From Chitinophaga pinensis (GTDB taxonomy: Bacteria; Bacteroidota; Bacteroidia; NS11-12g; UBA955): a stretch of DNA of 39,737 bases. Where the stretch lies: NCBI GenBank assembly GCA_945888525.1, contig CAMDAF010000023.1, positions 1 to 39,737 of the forward strand, read 5' to 3'. A model generated the notes under the pieces. It saw only the letters and a program-made list of their open reading frames with translations. It did no database searches and was not told the origin of the DNA. A program made the translations under genes and the position numbers. Positions 1 to 8,974 of this stretch are shown here, piece after piece; position 1 is the stretch's first letter, and every line of letters starts with the position of its first letter.

Positions 1-955
1 GTGAATTCACAAATTCTTCAGGATTAAATATTTTTATGTCCTCTATTCCTTCCCCAGTTCCAATAAATCTAACAGGGATTTTAAACAAATCACTGACCCC
101 AAGCACAACACCACCCTTAGCTGTGCCATCAAGCTTTGTAAGTGCCAATGAACTAACTTCGGTTGCGGCAGTGAATTGTTTGGCTTGTTCAAATGCATTT
201 TGACCTGTTGATGCATCTAGGACCAACATAACATCATTGGGCGCATGGTCTAGCACTTTGCTCATTACACGTTTGATTTTGCTCAATTCATTCATTAAAT
301 TGATTTTGTTATGGAGTCTTCCTGCGGTATCGATAATTACGATGTCATAATTCTCGTTTTTTGCTTTTTCTAAAGCATCAAAAGCAACTGCAGATGGATC
401 GGCATTCATTCCTTTAGAATAAAAGTCACAATCAACCCGCTTGCTCCAAATTTCCAATTGATCTACAGCACCCGCTCTGAAGGTATCTCCCGCTGCAAGA
501 AGAACTTTATTGCCATGCTTTTTAAATTGATTGGCTAATTTTCCAATGGTTGTGGTTTTGCCTACACCATTAACGCCAACTACCATAAGTACATATGGCT
601 TTGTTTGCTTGTCTAGTTTGAAGTTTAGCTCTTCCGTTTTTTTGTTTTCAGTTAAAAGCAAAGTGATTTCATCTCTTAGTAAAAGGTGAAGTTCATTTGA
701 ATTTAGATATTTGTCTTTTTTGACTCTTTTCTCTACTCTTTCAATAATTCTAAATGTGGTTTCAGTTCCCACATCGCTGCTGATTAGAATTTCTTCTAAT
801 TCATCGAGGAAACTTGCATCAATAGATGTTCTTCCAGAAAGTGCTTTGCCTAATTTCCCAAAAAAAGATTCTTTGGTTTTGTCTAAACCGAGTTGAGATG
901 CCTCTGATTTATTAGCAGACGTTTTGTCTTTTTTAAAGAAATCAAATATAGACAT
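1..955 (-). CDS. ftsY: Signal recognition particle receptor FtsY (3' end cut by window edge)
   Basis: SRP-receptor GTPase that docks ribosome-nascent chain-SRP complexes at the inner membrane for co-translational insertion. Reading from the ATG at 955 gives 318 codons to the window edge. The last visible residues (PEEFVNS) are where FtsY proteins normally end, so only a few residues are missing. An N domain (about residues 20-100) precedes the G domain, with P-loop GVNGVGKTTT (127-136), DTAGR (209-213) and TKLDG (273-277). The long acidic A domain of enterobacterial FtsY is absent, as is common in this phylum. It is the last gene of the rpmB-rpmG-DUF4295-ftsY run, although a terminator-like hairpin lies just upstream of its start. 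Identity is secure. Confidence 0.97.
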   Translation of the reverse strand, partial: MSIFDFFKKDKTSANKSEASQLGLDKTKESFFGKLGKALSGRTSIDASFLDELEEILISSDVGTETTFRIIERVEKRVKKDKYLNSNELHLLLRDEITLLLTENKKTEELNFKLDKQTKPYVLMVVGVNGVGKTTTIGKLANQFKKHGNKVLLAAGDTFRAGAVDQLEIWSKRVDCDFYSKGMNADPSAVAFDALEKAKNENYDIVIIDTAGRLHNKINLMNELSKIKRVMSKVLDHAPNDVMLVLDASTGQNAFEQAKQFTAATEVSSLALTKLDGTAKGGVVLGVSDLFKIPVRFIGTGEGIEDIKIFNPEEFVNS

Positions 956-970
956 GGTATTGGTGTTTAA

Positions 971-996
971 TAAAAAAGCCCCCGTTTCCGGAGGCT
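971..996 (-). terminator. Rho-independent terminator between DUF4295 gene and ftsY
   Basis: On the minus strand an 8-bp stem (AGCCTCCG / CGGGGGCT, one G-U pair) with a GAAA loop is followed by TTTTTTA. It lies 21 bp after the DUF4295 stop and 16 bp before the ftsY ATG, so it probably attenuates read-through from the ribosomal genes into ftsY. The tetraloop and T-tract make this a strong call. Whether ftsY has its own promoter cannot be seen. Confidence 0.8.
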
Positions 997-1016
997 AACT
1001 TTTATATAAGATCTTA

Positions 1017-1166
1017 TTATTTAAAATAGGTTTTAGCCTCTTCGCCGCTAATGATATCTTCTTTAAAAGAGTAAGCGCCATTTTTGGATTTTACTGCTCT
1101 AAAAACTTTAACAAAGTCTTTGCCTTCTCCTTCTTTTTTTAGTGTTGCAACAACCTTTTTTGCCAT
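1017..1166 (-). CDS. DUF4295 family small basic protein
   Basis: A 49-residue Lys-rich protein beginning MAKKVVATLKKEGEGKDF. I read it directly from the sequence because it is very short. It sits 9 bp after the L33 stop and shares the MAKK-type start of small ribosomal proteins. The family (DUF4295) is, as far as I know, found in Bacteroidota and nearly always encoded beside rpmG/rpmB and ftsY, which implies a translation role, most simply as a ribosomal protein. I recall that a Bacteroidota-specific large-subunit protein was reported from a Flavobacterium ribosome structure, but I cannot confirm that it is this family. The gene is clearly real; its molecular role is inference. Confidence 0.88.
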   Translation of the reverse strand: MAKKVVATLKKEGEGKDFVKVFRAVKSKNGAYSFKEDIISGEEAKTYFK

Positions 1167-1175
1167 AATCTATAA

Positions 1176-1358
1176 TTATTTAATTTCTTTGTGAAGTGTA
1201 ACCTTTTTCATGAAAGGATTGTATTTTTTCAATTCAATTCTTTCAGTTGTATTCTTTTTGTTTTTGGTGGTAATGTACCTGCTCATTCCTGGTACGTCAG
1301 TGTTCTTTTGTTCAGTACACTCCAAAATAACCTGTATGCGATTTCCTTTTTTTGCCAT
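1176..1358 (-). CDS. rpmG: 50S ribosomal protein L33 (bL33)
   Basis: A 60-residue large-subunit protein with the L33 pattern: [17 protein letters not shown], then a TTKNKKNT segment, then KKYNPFMKK near the C-terminus. Only one cysteine is present, so this is a zinc-independent (C-minus) form. It starts 2 bp after the rpmB stop and is followed 9 bp later by the DUF4295 gene, consistent with one transcript from the promoter upstream of rpmB. Confidence 0.97.
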   Translation of the reverse strand: MAKKGNRIQVILECTEQKNTDVPGMSRYITTKNKKNTTERIELKKYNPFMKKVTLHKEIK

Positions 1359-1360
1359 GA

Positions 1361-1594
1361 TTATATACTACCTTTTTTGAATACTCTATTAATTGCTTCG
1401 GTGATACCGATTTTATTTATTGTCCTGATTGCAGAAGTAGACACTCTTAGAGTAATCCATTCTCCTGTTTCAGGAATATAAAATCTTTTATCCTGAAGAT
1501 TCGCGTAGAATCTACGCTTAGTTTTTCGATTACTATGAGAAACATTGTTTCCTGCTAGTGCTTTTTTTCCTGTAAGATCACAAACTCTTGACAT
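1361..1594 (-). CDS. rpmB: 50S ribosomal protein L28 (bL28)
   Basis: A 77-residue large-subunit protein with the L28 signature [20 protein letters not shown], an [12 protein letters not shown] basic segment and the [10 protein letters not shown] region. The open frame continues 21 codons upstream, but the family start is the ATG at 1594. The extra upstream codons would overlap the promoter -7 box at 1614-1621, so 1594 is chosen. Only one Cys is present, so this is a zinc-free form, matching the neighbouring L33. It is the first gene of the rpmB-rpmG-DUF4295 unit. Confidence 0.97.
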   Translation of the reverse strand: MSRVCDLTGKKALAGNNVSHSNRKTKRRFYANLQDKRFYIPETGEWITLRVSTSAIRTINKIGITEAINRVFKKGSI

Positions 1595-1613
1595 GACTAT
1601 AAAATTGGGAGTG

Positions 1614-1646
1614 CAAAGGTAGGGACAATGTGGATTAAAATCCAAA
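1614..1646 (-). promoter_or_regulatory. Bacteroidota-type promoter for rpmB operon
   Basis: On the minus strand, TTTG (1643-1646) and TACCTTTG (1614-1621) are separated by 21 bp. This matches the -33 TTTG / -7 TAnnTTTG pattern of the primary sigma factor of Bacteroidota. The -7 box ends 19 bp upstream of the rpmB ATG. Confidence 0.75.
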
Positions 1647-1690
1647 TGTTTTTTCAATTTTTTTGATATAGGTCTCTAAATGCACCATTT

Positions 1691-2857
1691 CTAAGGGTAT
1701 AGCAAATATTTATTTCTCGTAATTTTGTAAGAATCAAGTCCACTTTGCCAAGATTGTCTAATTTCTGATACAGTTTTACCTGCAATTATTTGCTTTCTTA
1801 AACTGCTGGTTCCCGCTAATTTATCTATAAATTCAGTGAAAAAATCCGCCTTGTTTTTGCTTAATCGATAGGAAAGAACCAAGTAGTTTAAATTTATTTC
1901 AGATTCCTGATAGGCTCGGTAATTTCCATACCAGGTTAAATTGAAGCCCAAACAAGGAATTTCAAGACATTTTGGTTTTTCTGAGACACCTTTAATACTG
2001 ATTGGGGTAAAGGCATAATTCCCCCAGTCTAAGGCAGGTGATCCAAAGCATTGATATGGTGTGCTGGTTCCTTGCCCCATACTCATATTTGTACCTTCAA
2101 ACAGACCTAAGGAAGGGTATAAATAAATCGAACTTTGGGTTTGTAGGTTCGGAGATGGTTTAATTGGTAAAACATAAGCTGTTTTGTGGGTGTAATTTAA
2201 GCAAGTAATTACCTTAAGCGAACACTGCACTCCGTTTTTAAGCCATGATTCACCATTGATCATTTGGGCTATTTCTCCGACGGTGCAGCCATGAACCAAA
2301 GGGATTTTATGCATGCCTACAAAACTTCTATACGCCGTGTCGAGCATCGGCCCATCAATATAATGTCCATTTGGGTTGGGTCTGTCCAAAACAATCATCG
2401 GAATAGTCATTTCAGCAGCAGCTTCCATGACATAATGCATTGTGCTGATGTAAGTGTAAAAGCGCACTCCAACATCTTGTATGTCAAAAATAATGGCCTC
2501 AATGCTATCTAAATCAACTGCAGTGGGTTTTTTGTGGTTGCCATACAGGGAAATGATTTTAAGTTTTGTTCGCTCGTCTCTTCCATTGTTAACGGTGGTG
2601 CCGGCACTGGCATTTCCTCTAAAGCCATGCTCTGGAGCAAAGAGACATTTGATTTTAATTCCTAAACTTAACAATGTGTCAACCAAATGGGTGCTTTTGA
2701 TGCAGCTGGTTTGATTTACGACCAAGGCAATCCTCTTGTTTTTTATTAGAGGCAGGTATGCAGCAGTTTGCTCAGCTGCAGTAATAATTTGCGCGTTACT
2801 TGTATTTATTACCCAAAGGCATAAAATAAAAAAGCAGTATACCTTTGATTTTGGCAT
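1691..2857 (-). CDS. namZ: DUF1343 family exo-beta-N-acetylmuramidase (NamZ-like)
   Basis: A 388-residue protein with an N-terminal signal peptide (hydrophobic stretch about residues 7-20, cleavage likely after SNA). The DUF1343/NamZ signatures are visible: NQTS (48-51), FAPEHGFRG (73-81) with the presumed catalytic Glu at 76, and DIQDVGVRFYTY (125-136). NamZ enzymes (B. subtilis YbbC, Tannerella NamZ) release N-acetylmuramic acid from the non-reducing ends of peptidoglycan fragments. A periplasmic role in cell-wall recycling or scavenging is therefore likely. No other murein-recycling genes adjoin it; the efflux operon follows upstream on the same strand. Family membership is firm; the exact substrate is inferred from characterised members. 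Confidence 0.9.
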   Translation of the reverse strand: MPKSKVYCFFILCLWVINTSNAQIITAAEQTAAYLPLIKNKRIALVVNQTSCIKSTHLVDTLLSLGIKIKCLFAPEHGFRGNASAGTTVNNGRDERTKLKIISLYGNHKKPTAVDLDSIEAIIFDIQDVGVRFYTYISTMHYVMEAAAEMTIPMIVLDRPNPNGHYIDGPMLDTAYRSFVGMHKIPLVHGCTVGEIAQMINGESWLKNGVQCSLKVITCLNYTHKTAYVLPIKPSPNLQTQSSIYLYPSLGLFEGTNMSMGQGTSTPYQCFGSPALDWGNYAFTPISIKGVSEKPKCLEIPCLGFNLTWYGNYRAYQESEINLNYLVLSYRLSKNKADFFTEFIDKLAGTSSLRKQIIAGKTVSEIRQSWQSGLDSYKITRNKYLLYP

Positions 2858-2911
2858 ACTGCAATGATAAATATTTATTCTTCAAAATGCATCTTTGCAA
2901 AAGAAGATTAA

Positions 2912-2939
2912 TACACCTGCTAGACATTAAGCAGGTGCA
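2912..2939 (-). terminator. Hairpin after the RND operon
   Basis: Just after the stop of the RND gene, the minus strand can form GCACCTGC / GCAGGTGT with a 10-nt loop. The following bases are AT-rich but include only a short T run, so this is either a weak intrinsic terminator or an mRNA 3'-end stabiliser. It separates the efflux operon from the NamZ gene. Confidence 0.5.
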
Positions 2940-2948
2940 TTGTTTAGA

Positions 2949-5900
2949 TTAATGGTCTAAATCACCAAATTCAATTTTTTCGCCTTTTAATTTTAAAATT
3001 AGTCTTAAAATCAAAATTAAGAATGGAACATAAATTAATGAAGGTGGCATCTCAAAATGATTTAAAACAATAATTGACTTTCTCTTAAGTCTTTCAGTGA
3101 TTAAATACATTGATGGAATTAGCAATAGAGTTAAAATAGTAGCGAATAATAATCCGAAAATCATCGTCCAACTTAAAGGCCCAAAAAAGGCTACACTGTC
3201 ACCACCAAAGAATATTTTAGGATCGAAATGGGTAAACAAAGTCTCAAAATTGATGTTTAATCCAACGGCTAAAGGTATCAAACCAAGTATAGCAGCTGTA
3301 GCTGTCAAGATAACGGGAGTCATACGTGTTCTTCCTGCTTCAACAGTTGCCTCGTAAAGGCTCATCCCACCAGCACGTGAATACTCAGCAAACTCTACCA
3401 ATAGTATGCCATTCCTGACAACAATTCCCCCAAGTGCCACAATTCCAATGCCTGTCATAACAATACTCATTTCCATTTTAAATATTGCAACACCCAGTAA
3501 AACGCCAATAATACTAAATATGATTTCAGATAAGATGATTAGAGGTTTTCCTATTGAATTAAACAAACCAACAAGCACCAACATCATTAATCCAATAGCA
3601 GTTAACATGGCATTCCCTAAGAAACTCATGGTTTCTTGTTGCTCTTCTTTGTCGCCTGCAAATTTTACCAAAACATTGCCACTCGGTTTAAACTTATCCA
3701 TTGCTACTTGAACCTTAGCAACCACTTCATTAGGGTTAAAGCCTTCCTTTACATCAGATGAAATTGTAATAACCCGTTTGTCGTTTTTGCGTTTGATACC
3801 AGCATAAGTATAATCATAACGTATGTCACAAACCGATGAAATTGGAACACTTCTTACCATTCCACCCATACTCATATCTCTATAGGTGATTTTTAAATTT
3901 CGGATGGTTTCAATGTCCATTCTTTGGTCGGCTTGATAGCGCAATTGAATTGGGTATTCGTCGTCTACATCTCTGAATTTGGAAGCTTCTACACCATAAA
4001 CAGCACCTCTGATTTCCATAGCAAGTTGAGCGGCAGAAAGGCCCTCTCTTAGTGCACGTTCGCGGTCAATGTCAAAAATAATTTCTGGTTTGTTGCTAAC
4101 AAAATCTGACTTCAAATTAGCAATACCATCGATTTTAGAATCAGTTAGGAGTTTTTTTAGATTGTTTGAATTTTTTACCAATTCGTCAAAATCTTCACCA
4201 ATTATTTCAAGCGAAACTGGTTTTGGTGTTGGCGGTCCACTTACTTCTTTGTTTACAACAATTTCTGCTGCAGGAATGTCCCACTTTAAATCTTGTAATT
4301 TCTTTAAATATATACTTGTTGATTCTCCATTTCTTTCCGAAAATTCAACAAAAGCAATTGCGATTTTACCTTTATTAGGGTAGGCATTTTGATCGCCATC
4401 TTGTGGGTCGGTAACGCCAATGGTTACATTGCTAATCATCGACTCAACAATTGGATTGTCTTTGCCAATAACCCCATTAACTTTAGCTTCTACCTGACGC
4501 ATAACATTATTGGTAACTGCAGGATCGGTGCCTTCTGGTAATTTTACATATACATACAAACTGTTAGGGTCGCTGCCTGGAAAAAATACCACTTTGGGAC
4601 TTCTTGCAACGAAGAAAACTATAGAAAATATAAATGTTATTAAGACTGCGAAAAGTGGTCTCCAAGGTTTTTTCAAACACCAAACCAATACTTTTGTGTA
4701 GGAATTGATAAATCCTGGCCAAATATTATTCTGCCATGCATTGATAACCTTGTATAACCACAAACGGTTGAGAACTAAGAATAAAGCAAGAAAAATAGTA
4801 AAGTTTCCTATTCCAACACTTCCGCTTGCATAAGATACTAAAGCGATAATGCCATAGATCGCCAAACGCATGTAGGTCTTTTTATTTAACTTACCATAAT
4901 TCTTGTTTTCCTCTTCTTTGGTTTTCATAAAGTCAACCGCAAAAACCGGGTTAATGATATAGGCAACAAACAATGAGGCAAGCAATGATATTATAAGTGT
5001 TACAGGTAGGAAGTACATAAACTTACCTATTATTCCACCCCAGAAAGCAAGGGGAATGAAAGGTGCTAGGGTGGTTATGGTTCCGGATAAAACAGGCATA
5101 AAAACTTCCCCTACAGCCATCTTTGCCGCTGTTTTGATGTCGCGTTTTCCATCGCCGAATAGCCTATGGGTATTTTCAATAACAACAATTGCGTCATCAA
5201 CAACAATACCTAAGGCTAAAATGAATGAGAACAGCACAATCATGTTAAATGAGAAGTCAATACTTGGCATTACAAGGAAGGCAATAAACATTGACAATGG
5301 AACAGATAGCGCAACAAATAAGGCATTTGTAACGCCCATGAAAAACATCAATACGATGGTGACTAAAATAAATCCAATAATGATGGTATTAATCAAGTCG
5401 TGTAGCATGGTTTTGGTTTTGGTGCTTTGGTCGCCAGTTACACTTATGTCAAGGCCTTTAGGGAATTCAGTGGCCTTCATTTCTTCGATCACTTTGCTGA
5501 TCTTTTCTGATGCTTTTATTAAGTTTTCGCCAGAGCGTTTAATGATATTTAATGTGATTACATTTTTGCCACTGCTACTAGAATAACTTTCTTTTTCTTT
5601 GAAACCATCTACAACTTGTGCAAAATCTCTAATAAATAGTCTTGCTCCAGATTGCGAGGTTACTACGATGTTTTCGATTTCTTTTGGGTTTTGGAATTCA
5701 CTCTTTATACTCAGAGTCGGCTTCATTCCATTTAGGGGAACGGTGCCACCTGTAATGGTTAAGTTTTCCTGGCTGATAGCTCTCTGCACATCGCCAATAG
5801 TTAATTGAGCAGCTTGTAATTTGTATGCATCAATATTCACTTGAATTTCTCTTTCAAGTGCGCCAATGATTTTGACTTCGTTAATTTCGCTTAAACCTTC

Positions 5901-6413
5901 AATTCTGTCACCTAGGTTATCCGCATACTTCTTCAATTCTTTTAAATCGAAATTACCTGAAACATTAATGTACATAATTGGAATTTCAGAAAAAGCAATT
6001 TCTTTGATCATTGGCTCTCTGGTAAGCGTAGAAGGCATGTCGCCTCTAGCCTCATCGACAGCATCTTTTACTTTTTGTTTTGCTACGCTAACATTGATGT
6101 CGGTGTGAAATTCAACAACAATAACTGAAACGTCTTGCATCGATGTGCTATTGAATTTTTTAACACCTGAAATGGCTTTCAATCTTTTTTCGATTGGTTT
6201 TGTAATGGTGTTTTCAATATTTGTAGGTGAATTACCACCATTAACAGTGCTTATGTAAATGGTTGGAACAGTAATGTCCGGAAAATTCTCTTTAGGTAAA
6301 GAGTTGTATGCCATAATTCCTGCCAACGAAATAAATATCGTTATTAAATATACGGTAATTTTATTGTCTATGGCCCAACTTGAGGGCTTAAATTCTTTAA
6401 TTTTATCTAACAT
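2949..6413 (-). CDS. RND efflux pump, inner-membrane permease (AcrB/MexB superfamily)
   Basis: Proton-driven RND exporter of 1154 residues, counted from the ATG at 6413 (MLDKIKEFKPSSW). An in-frame upstream start would add seven residues lacking family resemblance. Visible features are TM1 after the NK motif, a first periplasmic porter region (about 40-335), TM2-TM6 (about 340-495) with the proton-relay pair DD at 406-407 in GIVVDDAIVVIEN, then TM7, a second porter region, and TM8-TM12 near the C-terminus. Between TM6 and TM7 (about 513-555) are two extra hydrophobic segments absent from E. coli AcrB. It follows the lipoprotein adaptor by 45 bp and completes a TetR-TolC-adaptor-RND operon. 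The substrate cannot be read from sequence; hydrophobic/amphiphilic compounds are more likely than heavy metals, since no CusA-type methionine relay is evident. Confidence 0.95.
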   Translation of the reverse strand: MLDKIKEFKPSSWAIDNKITVYLITIFISLAGIMAYNSLPKENFPDITVPTIYISTVNGGNSPTNIENTITKPIEKRLKAISGVKKFNSTSMQDVSVIVVEFHTDINVSVAKQKVKDAVDEARGDMPSTLTREPMIKEIAFSEIPIMYINVSGNFDLKELKKYADNLGDRIEGLSEINEVKIIGALEREIQVNIDAYKLQAAQLTIGDVQRAISQENLTITGGTVPLNGMKPTLSIKSEFQNPKEIENIVVTSQSGARLFIRDFAQVVDGFKEKESYSSSSGKNVITLNIIKRSGENLIKASEKISKVIEEMKATEFPKGLDISVTGDQSTKTKTMLHDLINTIIIGFILVTIVLMFFMGVTNALFVALSVPLSMFIAFLVMPSIDFSFNMIVLFSFILALGIVVDDAIVVIENTHRLFGDGKRDIKTAAKMAVGEVFMPVLSGTITTLAPFIPLAFWGGIIGKFMYFLPVTLIISLLASLFVAYIINPVFAVDFMKTKEEENKNYGKLNKKTYMRLAIYGIIALVSYASGSVGIGNFTIFLALFLVLNRLWLYKVINAWQNNIWPGFINSYTKVLVWCLKKPWRPLFAVLITFIFSIVFFVARSPKVVFFPGSDPNSLYVYVKLPEGTDPAVTNNVMRQVEAKVNGVIGKDNPIVESMISNVTIGVTDPQDGDQNAYPNKGKIAIAFVEFSERNGESTSIYLKKLQDLKWDIPAAEIVVNKEVSGPPTPKPVSLEIIGEDFDELVKNSNNLKKLLTDSKIDGIANLKSDFVSNKPEIIFDIDRERALREGLSAAQLAMEIRGAVYGVEASKFRDVDDEYPIQLRYQADQRMDIETIRNLKITYRDMSMGGMVRSVPISSVCDIRYDYTYAGIKRKNDKRVITISSDVKEGFNPNEVVAKVQVAMDKFKPSGNVLVKFAGDKEEQQETMSFLGNAMLTAIGLMMLVLVGLFNSIGKPLIILSEIIFSIIGVLLGVAIFKMEMSIVMTGIGIVALGGIVVRNGILLVEFAEYSRAGGMSLYEATVEAGRTRMTPVILTATAAILGLIPLAVGLNINFETLFTHFDPKIFFGGDSVAFFGPLSWTMIFGLLFATILTLLLIPSMYLITERLKRKSIIVLNHFEMPPSLIYVPFLILILRLILKLKGEKIEFGDLDH

Positions 6414-6458
6414 ATAGATGTTTGTTTGTTGCACATTTTACTTGATAGTAAACTTAAT

Positions 6459-7574
6459 TTATTTTTTTACAATAATTTTATCGCCATCATTAACCAAGTC
6501 GTATCCTTCGGTTATCAGCAAATCTCCTTCTTTTAAACCTTCAGAAATCTCAGCCAAGCCATTGTATTCTTTGCTAATAACAATCGATTTTTTAACTGCA
6601 ATTCCATTTTCAGCCACCAATACAAAAGACTCTTCAATTCCTTTTTGAATAAATTTGACAGGAACAATGATTTGCTTTTTAGCAGATTGATAGTCGTTTA
6701 TTTTTAATTTGGCAACCATATTTGGGTGGTATTTTTGACTATTCGGCAGCAAAATTTCAACTGTAAATGTTCTGGTCATATTGTTGATTGCTCTTGTTGC
6801 ATAGTTTATTTTACCGGCAAAAGAATCATTCATATCAGGAAAGTATATCATAACTTGGTCTCCTGTTTTTACGCGCATTGAATAGCTTTCAGCAAGTTCA
6901 GCTTTCACTTTCAAGTTTGAGAAATTAACAACATTGATTGCTGCCATGCCCGGACTAACCATTTGTGCTATTTTTATGTTTACGGCATCAACAGTTCCGC
7001 TTATAGGCGAAATGATTTTGCTCATTCTCAATTGCTCATTTAAGGCGCCTAGTTTTTTCTCTAAACTTTCTTTGGTGGTTTTTGATTGTAATAATTGGAT
7101 TTCAGTCCCAATATTTTGCTTCCATAAATTTTGTTGTCTTTGAAAAACTTGTTTGGCTAATTCTAGGTTGGTTTCAAGGTCCGATATTTGTTGTAAGATT
7201 GCATTGGCGTCAGTTTCTGCAAGAACTTGACCTTTTCTAACTTCGTCACCTGATTTAACATTTATTTTTGTGATTAGTCCAGGAATTTGAGATGAAAGTG
7301 AAACGTTTTCATCTGCGTCTACGCGTCCTTGCACGTCAATGTATGTTTTGAAGTTTTCTAAAACCAAAGCTGTGGTTTTTATTTCTAATAACTCTTCGAG
7401 TTTCTTACTTGTGTCAAGTTTTGCAATGTCTAATTCTAATTTAGAAATTTTGTCTTGGGTTTCTTTAAGTGTGGTTTTAAGTTTTTCTAATTCTTTTTTC
7501 TTTTGGTCTAAAGAATTGCTGCTACAAGCAGTAAATAATAGGGCAACGATTGCTATTTGGATTAGGGTCTTCAT
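6459..7574 (-). CDS. RND efflux periplasmic adaptor (membrane fusion protein), lipoprotein
   Basis: A 371-residue HlyD/AcrA-type adaptor linking the inner-membrane pump to the TolC-type channel. The N-terminus has a lipobox (LLFTACSS, Cys17), so it is probably lipid-anchored. A Lys/Glu-rich coiled-coil segment (about 25-60) is unusual in lying before the first barrel half. The biotinyl-lipoyl half (SGDEVRKGQVLAETDANA, about 108-125) leads into the helical hairpin (about 125-185). The second lipoyl half (SPISGTVDAVNIKIAQMV) and beta-barrel/membrane-proximal domains follow. It is 26 bp downstream of the TolC homologue and 45 bp upstream of the RND gene, consistent with a stoichiometric tripartite pump. 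Confidence 0.93.
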   Translation of the reverse strand: MKTLIQIAIVALLFTACSSNSLDQKKKELEKLKTTLKETQDKISKLELDIAKLDTSKKLEELLEIKTTALVLENFKTYIDVQGRVDADENVSLSSQIPGLITKINVKSGDEVRKGQVLAETDANAILQQISDLETNLELAKQVFQRQQNLWKQNIGTEIQLLQSKTTKESLEKKLGALNEQLRMSKIISPISGTVDAVNIKIAQMVSPGMAAINVVNFSNLKVKAELAESYSMRVKTGDQVMIYFPDMNDSFAGKINYATRAINNMTRTFTVEILLPNSQKYHPNMVAKLKINDYQSAKKQIIVPVKFIQKGIEESFVLVAENGIAVKKSIVISKEYNGLAEISEGLKEGDLLITEGYDLVNDGDKIIVKK

Positions 7575-7600
7575 CTGAATGAATGGTTATTTGTATTGTA

Positions 7601-8959
7601 TTAAAGTTTGATTGATTGTCCTAGCGCAACTTGGAAATCTAGTTTAGCCACTAAAAGGTCGTAAACAGCGCTTAGGTAATTTGTTTGGGTTGTTTTTAGG
7701 TCTTGAATAGACGTAGTAAGTTCTAAATTGCTTCCTACACCTTCATTGTATTTAATGTTGGTTATATTAACTATTCGCTTTGCTAACTCTAAGTTTTCAG
7801 TTTGTTGAACAACATATTCCATAGCTCTTAAGTACTTAAGCTTGGTTTGTTGCACTTCAAGGTCTATCATGTTTTCAACCTTGTGGATAGTGTTCTCAGT
7901 TTTTAATTGTTGAATTCTAGCTTTTTGAATTCTAGCATCATTCGCAAATCCACCAAAAATTGGAATATTGGCTTGTAAGGCTAAAAATGAGTTGCCATAC
8001 CAATTGCTGTAGTCAATTTTTTCGCCGAAATTACTTTGTTGAACAGTAAAAGCGCCTGCAAGGTTTGGCAATTTGCCGTATTGGTATCGCTTAACATCCA
8101 TTTTATTAAGCACCAATTGCTGCTTCAGAATTTGAAAATCAGATCGTTTGTTTAAATCAACTGTTGTGGAGGTGTCAGCAACATTGAAGCGGGAGTTTAA
8201 GTCGCTAATATTGTCGCTTAATTTAATGTTAATGGCTTGTTCCAATCCTATTTTAGCTTTTAACAAGCCAAGCACTATACTGTATTGGTCTTTTAATTTT
8301 TGTTTGCTAATTTCTAAGTTATTGAGTTGCAATCTGATTCTATCTACATCCAAAGATTCAGTAAATCCTTCTTTGTTTAAAGCTTTTACTTGATTGTATG
8401 TTTTAGTTAAGGTTTGACAAGATGCATCAAGTAAGCTGATATTTTCGTTTGCAATTAACGCTAGGAAATAGGTTTTTGCCACATCAATTTTAATGTCCGC
8501 CTCTGTTTTGCTGGAAATTTTCTTTGACATACCTGTAAATTCTTTTGCAGCTTTCAGACCAAGGAAATAAGTGCCATCCAACAGCAACCATGAAACGTTT
8601 ATTGCAGCCTGTGTTGTATAAGTATTGCCAATTCTTATAGGTGTACCTACACCATTAATTGGGAATACAAAAACTTGTTTTTGTATAGCGTCTTGAAAGT
8701 TTATTTGGCCTCTAACCTGCGGAATGCCAATTGCTTTAACTTCTTTTACTGTCTGATCTGCTATCGCAATGTCTGCGTATGCATTTTTAAGATCAGGGTT
8801 ATTGGTCATTGCATAATCAATGGCTTGACTTAAGGTCATAGACATTGTATCGCTTGTCTTGCTCTGGGCGAACATGCCAAAGCTGAACATAAATGAACAA
8901 AAGACCATAAAAGAACGCAGTCTTTTTTGGTTTTTATTGGAATATTTAAGGGGATACAT
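7601..8959 (-). CDS. TolC family outer-membrane efflux protein
   Basis: A 452-residue outer-membrane factor. A basic N-terminus is followed by a hydrophobic signal peptide ending near SFGMFAQS (about residue 33). The mature part begins with the OEP-family opening LSQAIDYAMTNNPDLKNAYADI and shows two long helical repeats, the second ending NEGVGSNLELTTSIQDLKTTQTNYLSAVYDLLVAKLDF-like, typical of the TolC/OprM fold. Several Met codons near the N-terminus could serve as start; 8959 gives a reasonable n-region. It lies 15 bp after the TetR gene and 26 bp before the adaptor gene, so the regulator, channel, adaptor and pump are probably cotranscribed. Confidence 0.93.
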   Translation of the reverse strand: MYPLKYSNKNQKRLRSFMVFCSFMFSFGMFAQSKTSDTMSMTLSQAIDYAMTNNPDLKNAYADIAIADQTVKEVKAIGIPQVRGQINFQDAIQKQVFVFPINGVGTPIRIGNTYTTQAAINVSWLLLDGTYFLGLKAAKEFTGMSKKISSKTEADIKIDVAKTYFLALIANENISLLDASCQTLTKTYNQVKALNKEGFTESLDVDRIRLQLNNLEISKQKLKDQYSIVLGLLKAKIGLEQAINIKLSDNISDLNSRFNVADTSTTVDLNKRSDFQILKQQLVLNKMDVKRYQYGKLPNLAGAFTVQQSNFGEKIDYSNWYGNSFLALQANIPIFGGFANDARIQKARIQQLKTENTIHKVENMIDLEVQQTKLKYLRAMEYVVQQTENLELAKRIVNITNIKYNEGVGSNLELTTSIQDLKTTQTNYLSAVYDLLVAKLDFQVALGQSIKL

Positions 8960-8974
8960 ATTGTAAAAATTGTT

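Noticed and set aside
1191-1481. Open frame on the plus strand across rpmG/rpmB
   Set aside because: Antisense shadow of two conserved ribosomal protein genes; no codon or family support.
5056-5586. 176-codon plus-strand frame opposite the RND gene
   Set aside because: Its hydrophobic, low-complexity translation is the mirror of transmembrane segments in the real gene.
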